Counted from the stretch's first letter, positions 1 through 14,400 are shown. The stretch: 64,000 nucleotides of DNA from Anoplolepis gracilipes (GCF_047496725.1 NC_132981.1:2066001-2130000), one strand, 5' to 3'. Numbers and translations are program-made. Notes: generated by a model not told the origin, from the sequence alone.

Positions 1-173
1 GTGATAAAGTTGTGACACTTTGCTGCATAATCGTAAATTAATTACTGTCATCTTTAATGGCAGAGATAAAATGTTACAAACGATTATTTAATTCCAATAA
101 TTTTATATTCAGTTATTAATATTAAAAATTTGTACATAATATAGTATTATTATCGCGGTATTTAAATTTGTAG

Positions 174-3100
174 AGTACATTCCAGAGTACTTTTCAAGCA
201 AGCCAACATCTCCCAGAGCATTCGTGGAATTTCACAATAGATTTATAAGTAAAACAGACATTTCCGTGACATTCAGGTAAAAAATATACATTTTTAGTGT
301 ATATTTCTTTCAAATTTAACGATATTAAAAACGTTAATTCTGTTATAAATTTACTAAATATAAAACCAATAAAATTGTGTTTTTTTGGACAGATGGAACC
401 AACCTGAATTTACACATGACTTAATACAAGGTTACACCGTGCAGTGTTGGTTTATAAAGAATCAAGATATGATTCCAATCTGCAACGAGAAAAATATTCC
501 CGTTACGAAATTGGAGAATACGGTGCAGAATTTAACATCTAACACGACATACTATTTTAGAGTACGAGCGCATACTAAAATTGGTGTTAGTCCTTACACA
601 GATTTAAATGTATCAACCACAAATGAAAATCCAATACCACAATTATTGACAGTATCGAATGACGGTATTGATATATGGGACCTGGATTTAAAAACCAACA
701 AAACTACTATTTCCGTACAAAATGTATTAGAAGTCGCTTATTCGATAGCGGAACATAAAATTTATTGGATCGATATCACGAGAAATCTAATGACATGGGA
801 AATGAATGAAAATAATATCACAAAAATAGCTCGGCTTCAAAATAATGCAAGCAATCTTTGCATCGATTGGGTAGCAAGAAATCTGTATTGGAAGGAATTT
901 GACTTAGAGTTATATAGATATGTCATTATGAAGCTCGACTTAACAATGTGGCAAGATGGCATAGTCAAATTTGATAAGATTTTAATCTCACCAAATTTCC
1001 ATAGATTTACTGTACTGCCATTTATAGGGTACGTTAACTATCATCTATTTAAAGAAATGAACAATTTTTTTATTAAAGATTTGTAATTTATCTATAAATT
1101 TATATGACTTTGTAATTAAGATCATTTCTCTTAAAAGTCACATTAACACATATTTATATAAATTTTGAATATTTACTATAAGAGTTTTTGCTAGTCTTTA
1201 AATAATGTTCTATTTTAAAAAAAATGTATAATACAATAACTAAAATATTTATATTTTTTAGAATTGTATATTGGAATTTAAATCATATAAAGTTAATGCA
1301 ATTAGATTTCGATGGAAAACACGCACAAATCTTTCAAACAAACACATCCTATATATGCTACGCCTTTTTGAATGCATTAATGTTGTCAAGACAAAAAAAG
1401 CGAGATTTCTCCATGAAAATTGACAACACAAACATTGAGAAGCCACTAATTTATTGGACATCGAGAGATTACGTCATTGTGACAGACGTTTATAATTGTA
1501 TATGGAATTTCATTTTAAATGTCACAGAAATTAGTTATGAAAGAAGTTTCAACTTTTTAACAATTGACAAAACAAACATATACATTTCTACAGACAACAA
1601 TGATATTTATGTTTTGAGAAAAAAATATGCACGTCTCAAAAGCGTCAATGCATTTAAATATATTCAAAAAATAAAAATTTCTTACCCAATTACTAGATTT
1701 TATGCTTTTGGTAAATCTTTACAATCATACCCTCCGACCAGATGTCTGACACCTAAAGAAAAAGTTTACAACATTAAAATAATGGAAGTAATGACAGACA
1801 GCATCATTGTAAATTTTACGGAACCGGTTCGCAAGAATGGATGCGAAGAATACAATTTACCTACTACTCTATATACTATACATATAAGCCATTGTCTAGA
1901 CAATGGCTTTAATAAGTTCAAAAAATTCAAAGTACAGACGTATGAGCGTTATTATGAAATTCAGAATTTAACACCGCTTACAGAGTATGAATTGCAGTTA
2001 AACCTAAGCAATTTTTACGTAGATCGGTTATCGATGAATCCTATATTAGGTTTGGATGACACACTATTTATTAGAACTAAACCGGGCAAACTTAATGCAC
2101 CGGAAAACATAACGGTTCAAATTCTGACATCTACTATAATGGCAGTTCAATGGATGCCGCCCAAGAAACTAAACTGCGTGCCCGTTACCTTTGAAGTGCA
2201 TTGGAAGTCACTTATTTTGCTAGACAGAATACCACACATGGGGGAACAAGTAATTAAAATGCCTCAATATACGGCAGATGGCATGTTTTTTACAAAAATT
2301 CAGTTGCTATCTGCACATGAGTACTTGATATATGTGCGTGTATATCCTTCTAATTTCAGCGATTTTTACAACGACAGTTCAAGTAAGACCATTCGCACAT
2401 ACTTGGAACCGAACAATGTCACTTTAAGCGGAGTCAGCATAAACACTATGAACATATCTTGGATTCCGAGTACCAATCTGGCGGTTCTTTGTGCGTTAAA
2501 ATACAAAAATGATTTGACAGAAAATTGGCACACAACAAACAATATTAAGGTGAACTATAAAGAAAAAGTAACATTCTACATAAAAAATTTACAACCGGAA
2601 ACTTCATATCAGTTTCGCTTAATGCTGAGATATTTAGAGTACGAGGAAAACTTTACATGGCCATCTGATGGAAGATTTACTTTTTCAACATTAGGTAAGC
2701 AAGAGAAGATACTATAACACATATTAAATGTTTATTTAAAATATAAAAATGTTTAACAAATTTTAAAAATTATAAATAATGAAGTTACAAGAAGTAGAAA
2801 TAAGTTTGAAAACAAAAATTTTAAAACCATAATTTTGCTTAATTAAGGTGATATCTCGAGCACTCCTGGAATGTTAGCTACGCAATATTATTCACCGTTG
2901 ACGTTAATTATTACTGGTATAGTTATTGTTGTTATAGTATTTTGCGTCTGCTACTTTTACTATTGTAAGTATATTTGGTACGTTTCTGAAAAAGTTAACT
3001 TACTTATTGTTAAATGTAAATATTACATATTCTACATCTATACATATTGTTAAATAAGTATATTGTAATTTTAATAGTACATCGAAAACGCAAAGAAGGT

Positions 3101-4584
3101 AATGAGCAAGTTTTACCTCCTATAATTACCGACATCCAACTAGCGAGTTTAGATTTGATGCCTACTAAGAATATTATTCAGTTCAATACGTCATACGGAC
3201 CTATGTCGCAATGTAATTTGAATAAATTGATGAAAATCAAACGTGAGCAAATTACAATAACAGAACTTCTTGGTAGCGGCGCATTTGGAGAGGTAAATAT
3301 TAATTTTCTAATGCAATTTTTGACGCCATTTTGTTTTAGATGACAAGATATTAAAATAAGATATGTGCATTCTTGAATAAAAATAATTATAATAGCTTTG
3401 CAGAATAACTTTTTATGAGAAAGATTATGTAACAAAATTTTTTTAAACAATATACTCATTTACTTTATTATTTTTAATTAAATTTATTATTATATCAAAT
3501 GAAATATATTGTTACTTGACATGTGTATATTTAAATTAATGTCAAACATCTTATAGGTTTATCAAGGAAGAATGAAGAATTTAGAAAATCCGAGTATCGA
3601 GATGCCTGTTGCTATAAAAATGCTTCGAAGAAATGCTTCTTTGCGAGAGAAAGAAAAATTTTTAGAGGAGGTCAGGCTAATGAATCGCTTTCGATATAAA
3701 CATGTGCTAAGATTGTTGGCCGTTTGCTCAGACGAAGATTCTCCATTACTCGTGTTGGAATTAATGGAAACTGATCTGCTAAAGTATTTGAGAGAGAGTC
3801 GAACATTGCAACCATCAGATTCACATGCTCTGCGTCTGCAAGATTTGCTCGCCATGTGCGAAGATGTTGCGCGAGGCTGTTGCTATCTGGAAAAATTACG
3901 TTTTGTACATAGAGATCTTGCCTGTCGAAATTGTTTAATATCCTCGAAAGATCGCGAGAATCGTGTCGTTAAAATTGGCGATTTTGGGCTAACTAGGGAT
4001 ATTTACAGAGACGACTATTATCGTATGGTAAATATACAATTATAAAAAAGAATTAAACTTTTTAAAAATATATTTTATTCTGTTTGAAAAATATGTTTAA
4101 GAAAAGTAAATTACTTTTATATGTATAAGACAAGAGATAAGTGTGCGGTATCTATTTTAGCACACATATTCTAAAAATTAACAACTTTAATCAGAAGAAC
4201 TTTGTAAAAAAAATCATGTTTTAGAAAGGAGGTCTGGTTCCTATTTGTTGGATGGCACCAGAATCTTTAACGACGGGAAAATTTACTTCCCAGAGCGACG
4301 TTTGGTCATTCGGGGTATTAATGTGGGAAATTACATCGTTGGGTGAGCAACCCTATACTGGCAGAACTAACGTCGAAGTGGTAGATTATGTACGCACGGG
4401 AGGCAGATTGCCGATGCCGCTCAACTGTCCATCAGAATTATACCAGTTGATGATGCATTGTTGGAATGCAGAGAATGCCAGACCGAATTTTAAACTTTGT
4501 TTGGAAAATATTATAGCATTAAAAAAAGACATAGAAGATGCACTACTACATCAAGTGGATAATGAACAACCGGCAAATAATTAA
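174..4584 (+). CDS. sev: Sevenless/ROS1-type receptor tyrosine kinase, gene 1, 3' part (kinase intact)
   Basis: Seven exons are supported by GT-AG borders and matching phases: 174-276, 393-1028, 1262-2694, 2848-2964, 3078-3292, 3557-4027 and 4225-4584, giving 1110 codons before the stop. In order they encode an FN3 module (RWNQPEFTH...), a YWTD-type propeller (KIYWIDI, NLYW, IVYWNLN), three FN3 modules, one membrane segment (LTLIITGIVIVVIVFCVCYF) and a tyrosine kinase. The kinase shows the glycine loop GSGAFGEV, the lysine in VAIKML, HRDLACRN, DFGLTRDIYRDDYYR with the insulin-receptor-like tyrosine triplet, and WMAPES. This order and the DLACRN signature fit Sevenless/ROS1, a plasma-membrane receptor acting through Ras-MAPK in flies. 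The tail after the kinase is short. The gene enters from the left edge: the first exon starts in phase 1 and lacks the signal peptide and most of the ectodomain. Intron sequence 1-173 matches 14709-14885 upstream of the same exon in gene 2, so gene 1 may share gene 2's chimeric 5' part. Confidence 0.9.
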
Positions 4585-4717
4585 TTTTTTAAATAATTAA
4601 TTTTTTATGTATGTCTATCACTTCTTGTGTAAACAAATTTTTGCACATTTATGATATATTTGAAAATACAGCTATTGTTATATGCATGAATGGTTTTTAA
4701 AGACATCCATACACTTT

Positions 4718-4723
4718 AATAAA
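4718..4723 (+). terminator. candidate polyadenylation signal of gene 1
   Basis: AATAAA lies 134 bases after the gene 1 stop, within sequence conserved between the two units. The second unit has CATAAA at the equivalent place near 19460. Such hexamers are frequent by chance in AT-rich DNA. Confidence 0.35.
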
Positions 4724-5285
4724 TCATTTCCAGTTGTATGCATGTATAGTTGTATACAAAATGTATATATTATATAAAATAATGATAAATTAAATAAAAT
4801 AATATGTAAATTATTAAATATATAAACAAATATGTCTGTAATTGTACTGAATATCTATAAGAATAATTAATCAGAATATCTTTTTACTAATCAAACGTGA
4901 TATGTTTATGTCAAAGAATAAATTTATTAATAAATAAAGATGAAAGATTTAGCAAAATTTACATATTTATTAATTATAATTTTTGATCAAACAGTTCTTA
5001 GAAAGCGAAACTCTTTTTGAAGTAGGGCCAAGTATCTTTCTTAAAGAAAATTACAAGCACAACAAAAAATCATGGTTAATTCTAAAGATTACTATAAGTC
5101 GATTACTCAGACTGTCACTAATACACTAATAATTCCAATAATATGCCCAATATAACCAGCAATCACAAAGCAATGCAAGTCCGTTATACGTCACTGTCCT
5201 CGAACCGCAATATTCACATATTACAGACCGTCAAAGTCGAGAGCAACAGACACGAATAGTGGGTCCTCAGAGCACGCATAGTGTG

Positions 5286-5293
5286 TATATAAG
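5286..5293 (+). promoter_or_regulatory. candidate TATA box upstream of the gene 2 signal exon
   Basis: TATATAAG sits about 560 bases upstream of the ATG at 5857, with a TCAGTT initiator-like hexamer at 5304. Their spacing (about 20 bases) is shorter than the usual 30, so the pair is weak. The homologous stretch of the third unit (about 20000) has lost the TATA sequence. Confidence 0.2.
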
Positions 5294-5856
5294 AGATACA
5301 ATTGTCAGTTATAGGTTTTAATAATAAAATAAAATACATAGAAAATATCTAAGTAAATTAAAATTTTGCGCGTGAATAGTGGTATGAGTGGTAATGGTGG
5401 TGAAAATCTGTAATTCTGGGAGTTTCGGATTGTCTGTAATTTATTAAAATAATAATTATATGTTTATTTGCATTTAATTATTTATCTATTATAGTAAAAG
5501 AAATTACAGAAGTGGACTAACATTTTTTTCCTTTCAGTCGAATATATATACATGTCAATTCACAGCATCTTCGTCAACTTTCGGGGAAAAAAGTAAACGT
5601 TTATTTACCAAAAGTTTTATAATTTAAGCGTTAATAAGATGCATTGTAATCGGTAATAAAGAAAAATTTTGAAAAGTAACTTTGGAAAATATCTTACGAT
5701 TAATATATCGAACAAATTTCAAAAAATAATATACGTAATAACATCATTTTGATTAGTACATTTGTATTATCCATAATATCGATAAAATTAATATTTATAG
5801 CTAAAAAAAAAAACCTCCAGGAATTATTTACTTCCACGAAAGCTGATTAAATTCAA

Positions 5857-6024
5857 ATGTTACAAAAGGACAAATCTATTAAGTTAAATATGATATTATG
5901 TGTTTTACTGAAAGTGTTAATGTTAGCAAAAGTGGCCATCTTGTCGGATTCGAAAGATAGTATAGCTCCGAACAACTTCCAGAAAGAGTGCTTTCCTATG
6001 TGTCCAAATGAAACTTTCACACAG
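5857..6024 (+). CDS. signal-peptide exon of the chimeric receptor gene 2
   Basis: This exon encodes 56 residues starting at ATG 5857: a hydrophobic core (MILCVLLKVLMLAKVAIL), then a short mature segment with a C-x3-C pair (ECFPMCPNETFTQ). It ends at a GT donor in phase 0. The hydrophobic N terminus indicates a secretory signal. The cysteine segment loosely recalls the region near the N terminus of Sevenless/ROS1, but I cannot decide whether the exon derives from sev or Ptp10D. The next exon with a matching phase is the Ptp10D-like exon at 8473. A diverged copy lies at 20513 in the third unit, which shows it belongs to the repeated unit. This start was chosen because signal and donor are in one frame. 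Confidence 0.65.
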
Positions 6025-6134
6025 GTAAAAGATTGCTTTGTTAATTAAAATTGAATGTATTGTAAATAATACAAGTTATTTGTGTATATTTAATAATACA
6101 AGTATATTATTTAAATTGGTATATTATAATATAT

Positions 6135-6466
6135 TGTTATGTCCCTGGGTATAATGTTCAACGTCATGTCTTGCCGCTTGATGTAAAGAATGATTTAAAG
6201 TTGTCTCTGGGATTTCGCGTGAGTTTCTTGTCAATAACGACGGATTTCACAGATTTTCGAGATAACTGTCAAGCTGTGCGGCCATATCTTTGACTGCTCC
6301 ACTCTCTCTAATTCAAACGATTATTTATTTCGCATTGTGTTAGTGCATTGAACTGTGTTCTCATTAAAGTGATTATTTCTAATAAATCGCTTCTTCATTT
6401 GACTACTCGTGAGTGCCTTTCATGCCGTGCGCGTTCGATATATATAGCGATCCGGCGAACGTAACA
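6135..6466. mobile_element. solo LTR (332 bp) with 4-bp target duplication
   Basis: The block starts TGTTATGTCCC, ends CGAACGTAACA and is flanked on both sides by ATAT (6131-6134 and 6467-6470). It is less AT-rich than its surroundings, contains an AATAAA, and is absent from the homologous intron of the third unit (about 20760). TG...CA ends plus a 4-bp duplication fit a solo LTR of a Gypsy-type retrotransposon; no internal coding sequence remains. Confidence 0.7.
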
Positions 6467-6530
6467 ATATTATAATATACATAATAATACAAGTTATTTG
6501 TGTAAATATAATTACAATTATATAATACAT

Positions 6531-6846
6531 AACGAAATCATTAATATGAAAAATTACTATTCTTAAATACATCAATTACAAAAGCATATACATTACGATT
6601 AAGTTTTAATGTACTGTTTCAAAATAAACATAATTTCATAATATATAATATCTAATTTTACTGTGTCATAATTAAAATAAAAAAAAACAATCGTTTTGAA
6701 ATTATGACACAGTAAAAATATATATTATATAATATTAAATTATGTTTCATTTTGAGAAGCAGTACATTAAAACTTAATCGTAATGTATATGCTTTTGTAA
6801 TTGATATATTTTAAGAATATGAATTTTTGATATTAATGATTTCGTT
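6531..6846. repeat. foldback (inverted duplication) with arms of about 145 bp
   Basis: Arms 6531-6674 and 6700-6846 are near-perfect reverse complements around a 25-bp loop. The third unit holds only the right-arm version (about 20840-20990), so the hairpin arose by local inverted duplication in this unit. Confidence 0.8.
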
Positions 6847-8472
6847 GATTCTGCTTATAGTTTTTATTACATTTATGACACATTCTCTGACACTTTTTCT
6901 AATTTATATTTCACTAGTTTGTTTGCAATATCTAAAATAATTTTCCAAATATTTATGTATTTATTTATTTACTTTTGTATAACAAATTTAGTACCAAATT
7001 ATATTTAATATTTAACAAAATCAATATATAGAAAATCAACAATTTTTTGAGTTACGGATAGTTGTATTTGTATAACTAAATATCGATATTTGTAAAATAT
7101 TAATATTTAAAACAGTTTCATATCATTTCAATTAGAATTTCAAGTATCAATTAACTTTGGGATCAATATTTCAATCATATGCGCAATAACAGTCAGCACT
7201 AACTGCCACTTGATCTTATACGCAATTTATCTTTCAATACATATCAATTTATATTTTGGACAAAGTATAAGAGTTAATTTATAATATTATTTTTCCTTAA
7301 GATTTAAATAAAAAAAGAAAAGTAAAATGTATTAAAATTTCTAAATATATGAAAAATAAATATTAAAATTAAATATTCAACAATCAATTAGCATTGTGGA
7401 AAAAAAAACTTTAACGCTTAACTTTAACATACACAATATAACACATACATAAAATAAATGGCGCGTGCGTAGCATGCTCTTAAATTGTTCTAATAATAAA
7501 AAAATATATATTTATTTTTTAAATTTGAACATTGTTGAAATTTCCAATTATAACAATTACACTTTAAAAGGGATAAGTCAAAGTGGAGTTGTTTATTTGA
7601 AAACATTAAAACCGAAGTAGAGAAACCGAATTATGAATAAAAAAAATCAAATTATTCATAAGTACAATTTTAAATGCAGCAATTAGAAAATGCTAAGCTT
7701 CTCATGAGCTATTTATCAAAGAAAATAATCATAAATTATTCTTATTAGTTCTTTTATTATCTTATTCTTATGTAACTTCCTTTTTAATATACAAAATATA
7801 TTTAATATATGTTATGTTCGAAGAAAGATGATTGAAAGGAAAAGGCAGTTTATATTATTCGAAGAATAGGTGCTTAAAGACGCGTTCTTAGATCGATTAA
7901 ATTGACATTTCTGAAAAACAGATCAACGAGAAGAATTGATCCTTCGTTGTTTCGAACGTTCATTCAATGGTTTTTTTTAGTTAAATAATTAAATCTCTAT
8001 TGGGTGGAACAGGATTCATCTTATATGATATTTCATATTTAAAGAATATTCCATATTCTATATAATAAAAAATTTATACATGTTATGTATGTTTTAAAAG
8101 AAACATAGCTAGATATTTATTCTTTAACCAATAAAATTATTAATTATTTAATGTTTGTATATCAATCATCATTTGTAGCAAAATTCTTCATTAATGCATC
8201 AACAGCAATATTATAGATTCGTATCTTTCCTTTCGTTTTTTGGAAATTCGCTGTTTCCCAGAATGAATGTACTACAATATGTCCACGATGTATCAGAATT
8301 CATACTTGAGATTAATCGAATATATCTATATCAACATACCATTTGATCCCAATAAACAACTAACGTTTAATCTTTAGATTTTCACTTGAAACGTTTCAGT
8401 TTTGAGTGAATAATTTTTCAAATATTACATAAGCGTGCGAATTAACGGCAATATCTATGTGGCTCACTGCAG
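6847..8472. other. long AT-rich intron of gene 2, no gene seen
   Basis: This stretch separates the signal exon from the first Ptp10D-like exon. It aligns with 20990-22330 of the third unit, so it is part of the duplicated unit. No open frame with family similarity was found on either strand. Confidence 0.6.
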
Positions 8473-11400
8473 GTCACGTACTCGGCTGATCTCGAGATCG
8501 AGATACCAGACAATCTAAACCAGAATGGGTCCTGGTACCGTTTAGATTACAATCCACCCGTTGGCTTTCCACCACCAAATAGTACTATAGCCGCCACCGA
8601 GATCGGTGATGTCATAAAGTTTAAGGGCTTGTCTGGCACAAGATACGTATATTGGTTGTATTACAGCAATAGTACTCTTCATGACTGGCTGACGTGGACG
8701 GCCTCGATTATGACGCGTACGTAAATCGATGTTGTTCGATAATAAATTTATTTTTAATAGCGCATTTTTTAAACAATGAACATTGTTTTAACAATGACAA
8801 TTTGTTTTCTTCGCTATTTTACGAATTAAATAATTTTATCGTTTAAAAACACAATTTATTTTCTAAAATTAACGATTAAAAAGCATGCGATATAGATTCT
8901 TAAGTAAAAAATCAATTAAAATACAATTTTGTTTTTTTCATTAGCACCCGATCCGCCTTCAAACTTGACGGTATCGGTACCAAATGGAAAAACGGCGATC
9001 GTATATTGGTCACCTCCGGCCCAAGGGAATTATTCCGGTTTTGAATTGCGGATGCTAAGTTTCAGCGACAACCGATACCTCAAGATCAGAGTCCCAATCG
9101 ACTCGGTGTCGTATACACTCGGAGATCTCACTCCTGGTGCTACGTATTCACTTCATCTTTTCACCGTGTTGGACGCCAAGAAGAGCGTTGCTTACACCAG
9201 CAAAAACTTTACGACAAGTATATATATATAATTGAGAGTAATTACTAAATATTTTTTCTGCAAATTTTGCATACAAATATGTCTCATTGAATTATTTTTA
9301 GAACCGAATACTCCGAGAAATTTTTATGTCTGGTTCAGGACCGAAACGACCCTAAAGATGAAATGGTATTCGCCTACCGGAATATACACTCACTACAAAG
9401 TTAACATAGATCCACCGGACGCCGTAGAATCCGTTCTTTATGTAGAGACAAAGGACCGTTCTGCACGGGCTGTTTTCAAAGGACTTGTTCCAGGTCAGCT
9501 ATTTGTTATCACGTAATTAAATGTTACAATGTATATGTTACAGAATACACATGCTTTTAAATTGAATCGGCTTTATTGCTTCTTTTTTCTGGATATACGA
9601 AGCGAAATTATTCCAAGTAGACTCACGGAGAAAGAACATATCTGCAGTTAAATAGCGCAATTCGTGAATTCCAAGACAAGTAAGTTGTACAATTATAGGG
9701 AAACGTGGGATAGAACGGCACCGCGGGGTACAATGGTGCAGAGTCGATATCTTTTTACAGAGATGCTACTATGTCATGAAATATGTTGCAATTATTGTAT
9801 TATTAGATGTCTCTTTCTGCGTGCTGTTATCAGTGGTCGCAATATTTTTAGTTGAAAGTTGTTATAAATTATTTAATGCACTTGCTGTACTCTCCGCGAC
9901 TGAGTTGTAATTCTTCGATATATTTACATAAGGTAAACAATGAAATTCTATTTTTTATTACCGTAAATACATTTATGTTTTAAAATGATCTTATCTTATT
10001 AATTTCATACTGTGTCTATGTAAATATTGATTAATTATAATTTTTTATATGATCAAAAGTAAGTAAATACGTTTTGAGATTTAATGAAATATTAGCGCAC
10101 AAAATGTTGTACTTTTTATTTTTATACTAGAGAAAGAAAGAGAGTATACATAGATGCTGTCTTTCAAAATAATACCAAAAATTATTACATTAAAGGATAT
10201 TTTTCCATGTTTTAAAGAGAAAAATATTTATTATAACAAGAGAATTGTTTTTATTTATTAATTTATAGCTATCATTTAAAAATACAAATCTATATTCTTA
10301 TGTTCTATATATCATATTATAATATACAACTTTTAAGAAGTTTTAGACATCAATGTTAATGAAATAAATAAGTTTTGGAGGTAGTCCATTATACTCCGCA
10401 TGAAAAGCATATCACGAAAATCTAGACTTTTACTAAATCAATAATCTCGTCTATTTAAACTATTATTTTATAATAAACTTGTGTTTTTTCTTATAGTGGA
10501 TATTCCAAAGAATATTTTTAGTAAAAAAAAGATCGATTTAATTTTTTTTAATATGTTGAAAACTTTCTCAATGCTTACGTTGGCCGTTCTACCCCACGTT
10601 CCTTTACAACAGTAAATTGTACAACAATTGGCCGGCTAGAGGAAATATCACTCTAACAAGGAACATGTCACAAGTGTCCGACACCGATTTAAATCTTCTT
10701 GAAATATGTTGTTAAATACAAAAATTTAAGAGACACATATTTTTTTGATACGTGCGCAATCTTATGTTTAAGAGTACTTAAATTTAGTGAAAAAAATTTT
10801 GGGTATACATTTGGGTATACACGTATAAAAAATACGTTTCTCTTAGATTCTTGAGTTTGACAACATATTTTGGGAATTAAGAAAATCAAATCGATTCCAA
10901 ACAGTTGTGACATGTCCCTTGTAAGTACAATTGTATCAATACCTATTTTTTCTAAAAATAAAAACAAAAAATTAATTTAAAAGACTTTAAGCAGGCCTGT
11001 CAAAGAAAATTATATACGTTAGAGAAATTAATTTATAATTAATTACTTATTATATTAAATAAATTTTAATTTATTCATTATATTAGGTAATTAGCAAAGT
11101 ATTAAGTTAGGTCTAATTAAGTTGTGTACCAAACATATCATTTTCTACTTGTTAGTTTAATTTACTTGATTATACGAATATAAAGAAATTCGTTATCGCA
11201 ACTGTTATCTGCGATATTTTTTCAAAAGTTAATTGTGTAATAAGAAAAGAGAATGTTATATGAAAACATAAAGTAAAATTGCTTAGCTCTTAAAGTTTGA
11301 ATCAAATCAATACGCAATAGTCTATTGATTTATATTCATGCGTTTTTCCAATTCTCAAATATGCTTGACGTAATTAAATAACACTAACAGTTAAATTATT

Positions 11401-14400
11401 AACACAACTTTATTGTGTTCTATGAATTAAATATTTAATATTAGTAGACTCAATTATATAGTAAATTTAAAACAAATACACATACATTTTGGATAATCAA
11501 ATTTATTTGGTTTAGCTTTGGTTAAAGCTTGTCGTAAATCAATTGATGATCGTTATTGAAAGCAAAAAAAGCAATATTTATATATATTAAAAATTGCAAT
11601 ATATTTTAATTTTAGTAGTAAAAATCATTGAATTATATTTCTTAAATTTTTTCATATTACAGGTAGAGCATACAACATTTCCGTGCAGACTGTTTCCGAG
11701 AACGAAACGTCCGCGCCCACCACAGCTCAGTATCGTACAATGCCGTTGCCTCCCCTCAATGTGACCTTTGATAAATCTTCCGTAACGTCAACTTCCTTTC
11801 GCATATTTTGGAATCCGCCCAATGCAACTTCCGAATTCGACATGTATAAAATATCGCTCGATAATAACCGGAAGCTCGCGCCTATTAAGCAAAATCGACA
11901 AGACAAGAACAGATGGGAATTCAAGGATTTAGAGCCTGGCAAGACGTATGAATTTGACGTGCAGACGGTGTCTGGCAACACCGGCAGTTTGTTGGCTACA
12001 GGAAATGTCACTCTGAGTACGTTGTCCGCGTCGCATGTAGGGGAACATGGGGTAGGATGGCCAACGTAAGCATTGAGCAAGTTTTCAACATATTAAAAAA
12101 AAATAAATCTATCTTTTTTTTTACTAAAAATATTCTTTAGAATATCCACTATAAGAAAAAACACAAGTTTATTATAAAATAATAGTTTAAATAGACGAGA
12201 TTATTGATTTAGTAAAAGCCTAGATTTTCGTGATATGCTTTTCATGCGGGGTATAATGGTCTACCTCCAAAACTTATTTATTTCATTAACATTGATGTCT
12301 AAAACTTTTTAAAAGTTGTATATTATAATATGATATATAGAACATAATAATATAAATTTGTATTTTTAAATGATAGCTATAAATTAATAAATAAAAACAA
12401 TTCTCTTGTTATAATAAATATTTTTCTCTTTAAAACATGGAAAAATATCCTTTAATGTAATAATTTTTGGTATTATTTTGAAAGACAGCATCTATGTATA
12501 CTCTCTTTCTTTCTCTAGTATAAAAATAAAAAGTACAACATTTTGTGCGCTAATATTTCATTAAATCTCAAAACGTATTTACTTACTTTTGATCATATAA
12601 AAAATTATAATTAATCAATATTTACATAGACACAGTATGAAATTAATAAGATAAGATCATTTTAAAACATAAATGTATTTACGGTAATAAAAAATAGAAT
12701 TTCATTGTTTACCTTATGTAAATATATCGAAGAATTACAACTCAGTCGCGGAGAGTACAGCAAGTGCATTAAATAATTTATAACAACTTTCAACTAAAAA
12801 TATTGCGACCACTGATAACAGCACGCAGAAAGAGACACCTAATAATGCAATAATTGCAACATATTTCATGACATGGTACCACCTCTGAAAAAAGATATCG
12901 ACTCTGCACTATTGTACCCCCCGCGGTGCCGTTCTACCCCACGTTCACCTATTGCCTCTTAATTTAGTGCCTGCTGGAATCGATGCGCTTTTCTCGTGAT
13001 TATTTAATAGATACATTGTTTCTTGATTTCTTTTCTGGTATTTTTAGAGCCACTACCTATTCACGATCTTAGAGTAGTGATCAATAAAAAAACTAATCCG
13101 GTAGAGGTATCTTGGACTCCAAACAATTTCAGTACACAAGACAGTTACAAGTTACGATACAACGAGTTGGAAACGACGATTGGTGGCGATAGTGACACAT
13201 TGATGACTAATGAAACAAAGGTTTTATAAATTATTGAATAAAATAATTTCTCATAATTATTGCCTAATTCGTTTCAATCACGTTATTGCCATTTATTTTT
13301 TTTTTTGACGTAATTGTTAAATTTACAGGTTACTTTGTCTCTGCTGCCAGGAAGAAATTATTCTATAATAGTACAAGCAATTAGCAATAAAGTCGAGTCA
13401 AATGAAACCGTCCTATATCAAGCGACCAGTCCAGCCAGTCCCGTGATCGAATATGTAAAACCTATTGAAAAAGGTTTGAAAATCTCCTGGAAGACCGATG
13501 TCAATTCTAAGCAAGAGAAATATGAAGTAATTCATAAAAGGGATGACACGGGTAAAAGTGCAAATGTCACTCTTACGGAGTCGCATATTGTCTTAAGAGA
13601 TCTTTATCCTGGTGCATTATATAAAATCAAAATTTTCGCCCTTAGTCATGGATTTCGAAGCGAGCCGCGTGTTTCTGTACAAGCTGTTCGTAAGTAATAA
13701 TCATTCTCTAAATCTTTTAGACTTTATATTTTATTTCAATGCAGTATTTAGTATTAAACACACAAGTTTGTTAGTCTTACTAATGATCAGAATTATATTT
13801 TAGCGCCTCATCCACCGAAGAATCTCAGTATTGAAGAAATCACTAACAATATTATTGTCATGTTCTGGGAAGCTCCGACGGATTCAAAATTTACCGAATA
13901 TATTGTCAAATACCGTACAGAAGACTATCCTAGATGGATCGAGCTTCCAAGCATTCGTAAATATACGGAAGTGAAAGTCGGGGATATGACACCCGGCGAG
14001 AGATATACTATACAAGTAAATACTGTTAGCCATAGAGTCAAAAGTCTATATCCATTGCAAATGAATCACATAATTAGTAAGTATTATATATAACATAATT
14101 TTCCTAATAGTTAATGTATTTAAATAATCGTTCTTTTGTAACTTTAGAGCCTAATCGAGTTTTAAATATTAACTCATATCAAATCATCAACTCTACCAAC
14201 GTAATTCTCGAATGGCCGCGACCAAAAGGTCATATCGAGAATTACGTTATAAGATGGTGGCCAACAAAAAATCCAAAGGATTTTAGAACCAAAAACGTCA
14301 GTGAAAGCAACGATATTAGTTTTAAAGAGAATGCTGTGCAAATCAGAGAGGTGCTGGTGGACAATCTAATGCCTGAAGAACAATACTTTTTCGTCGTCTA

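Noticed and set aside
3562..3855. Minus-strand frames over the kinase exons (also 18306-18566 and 11727-12080)
   Set aside because: Shadows of the plus-strand receptor exons.
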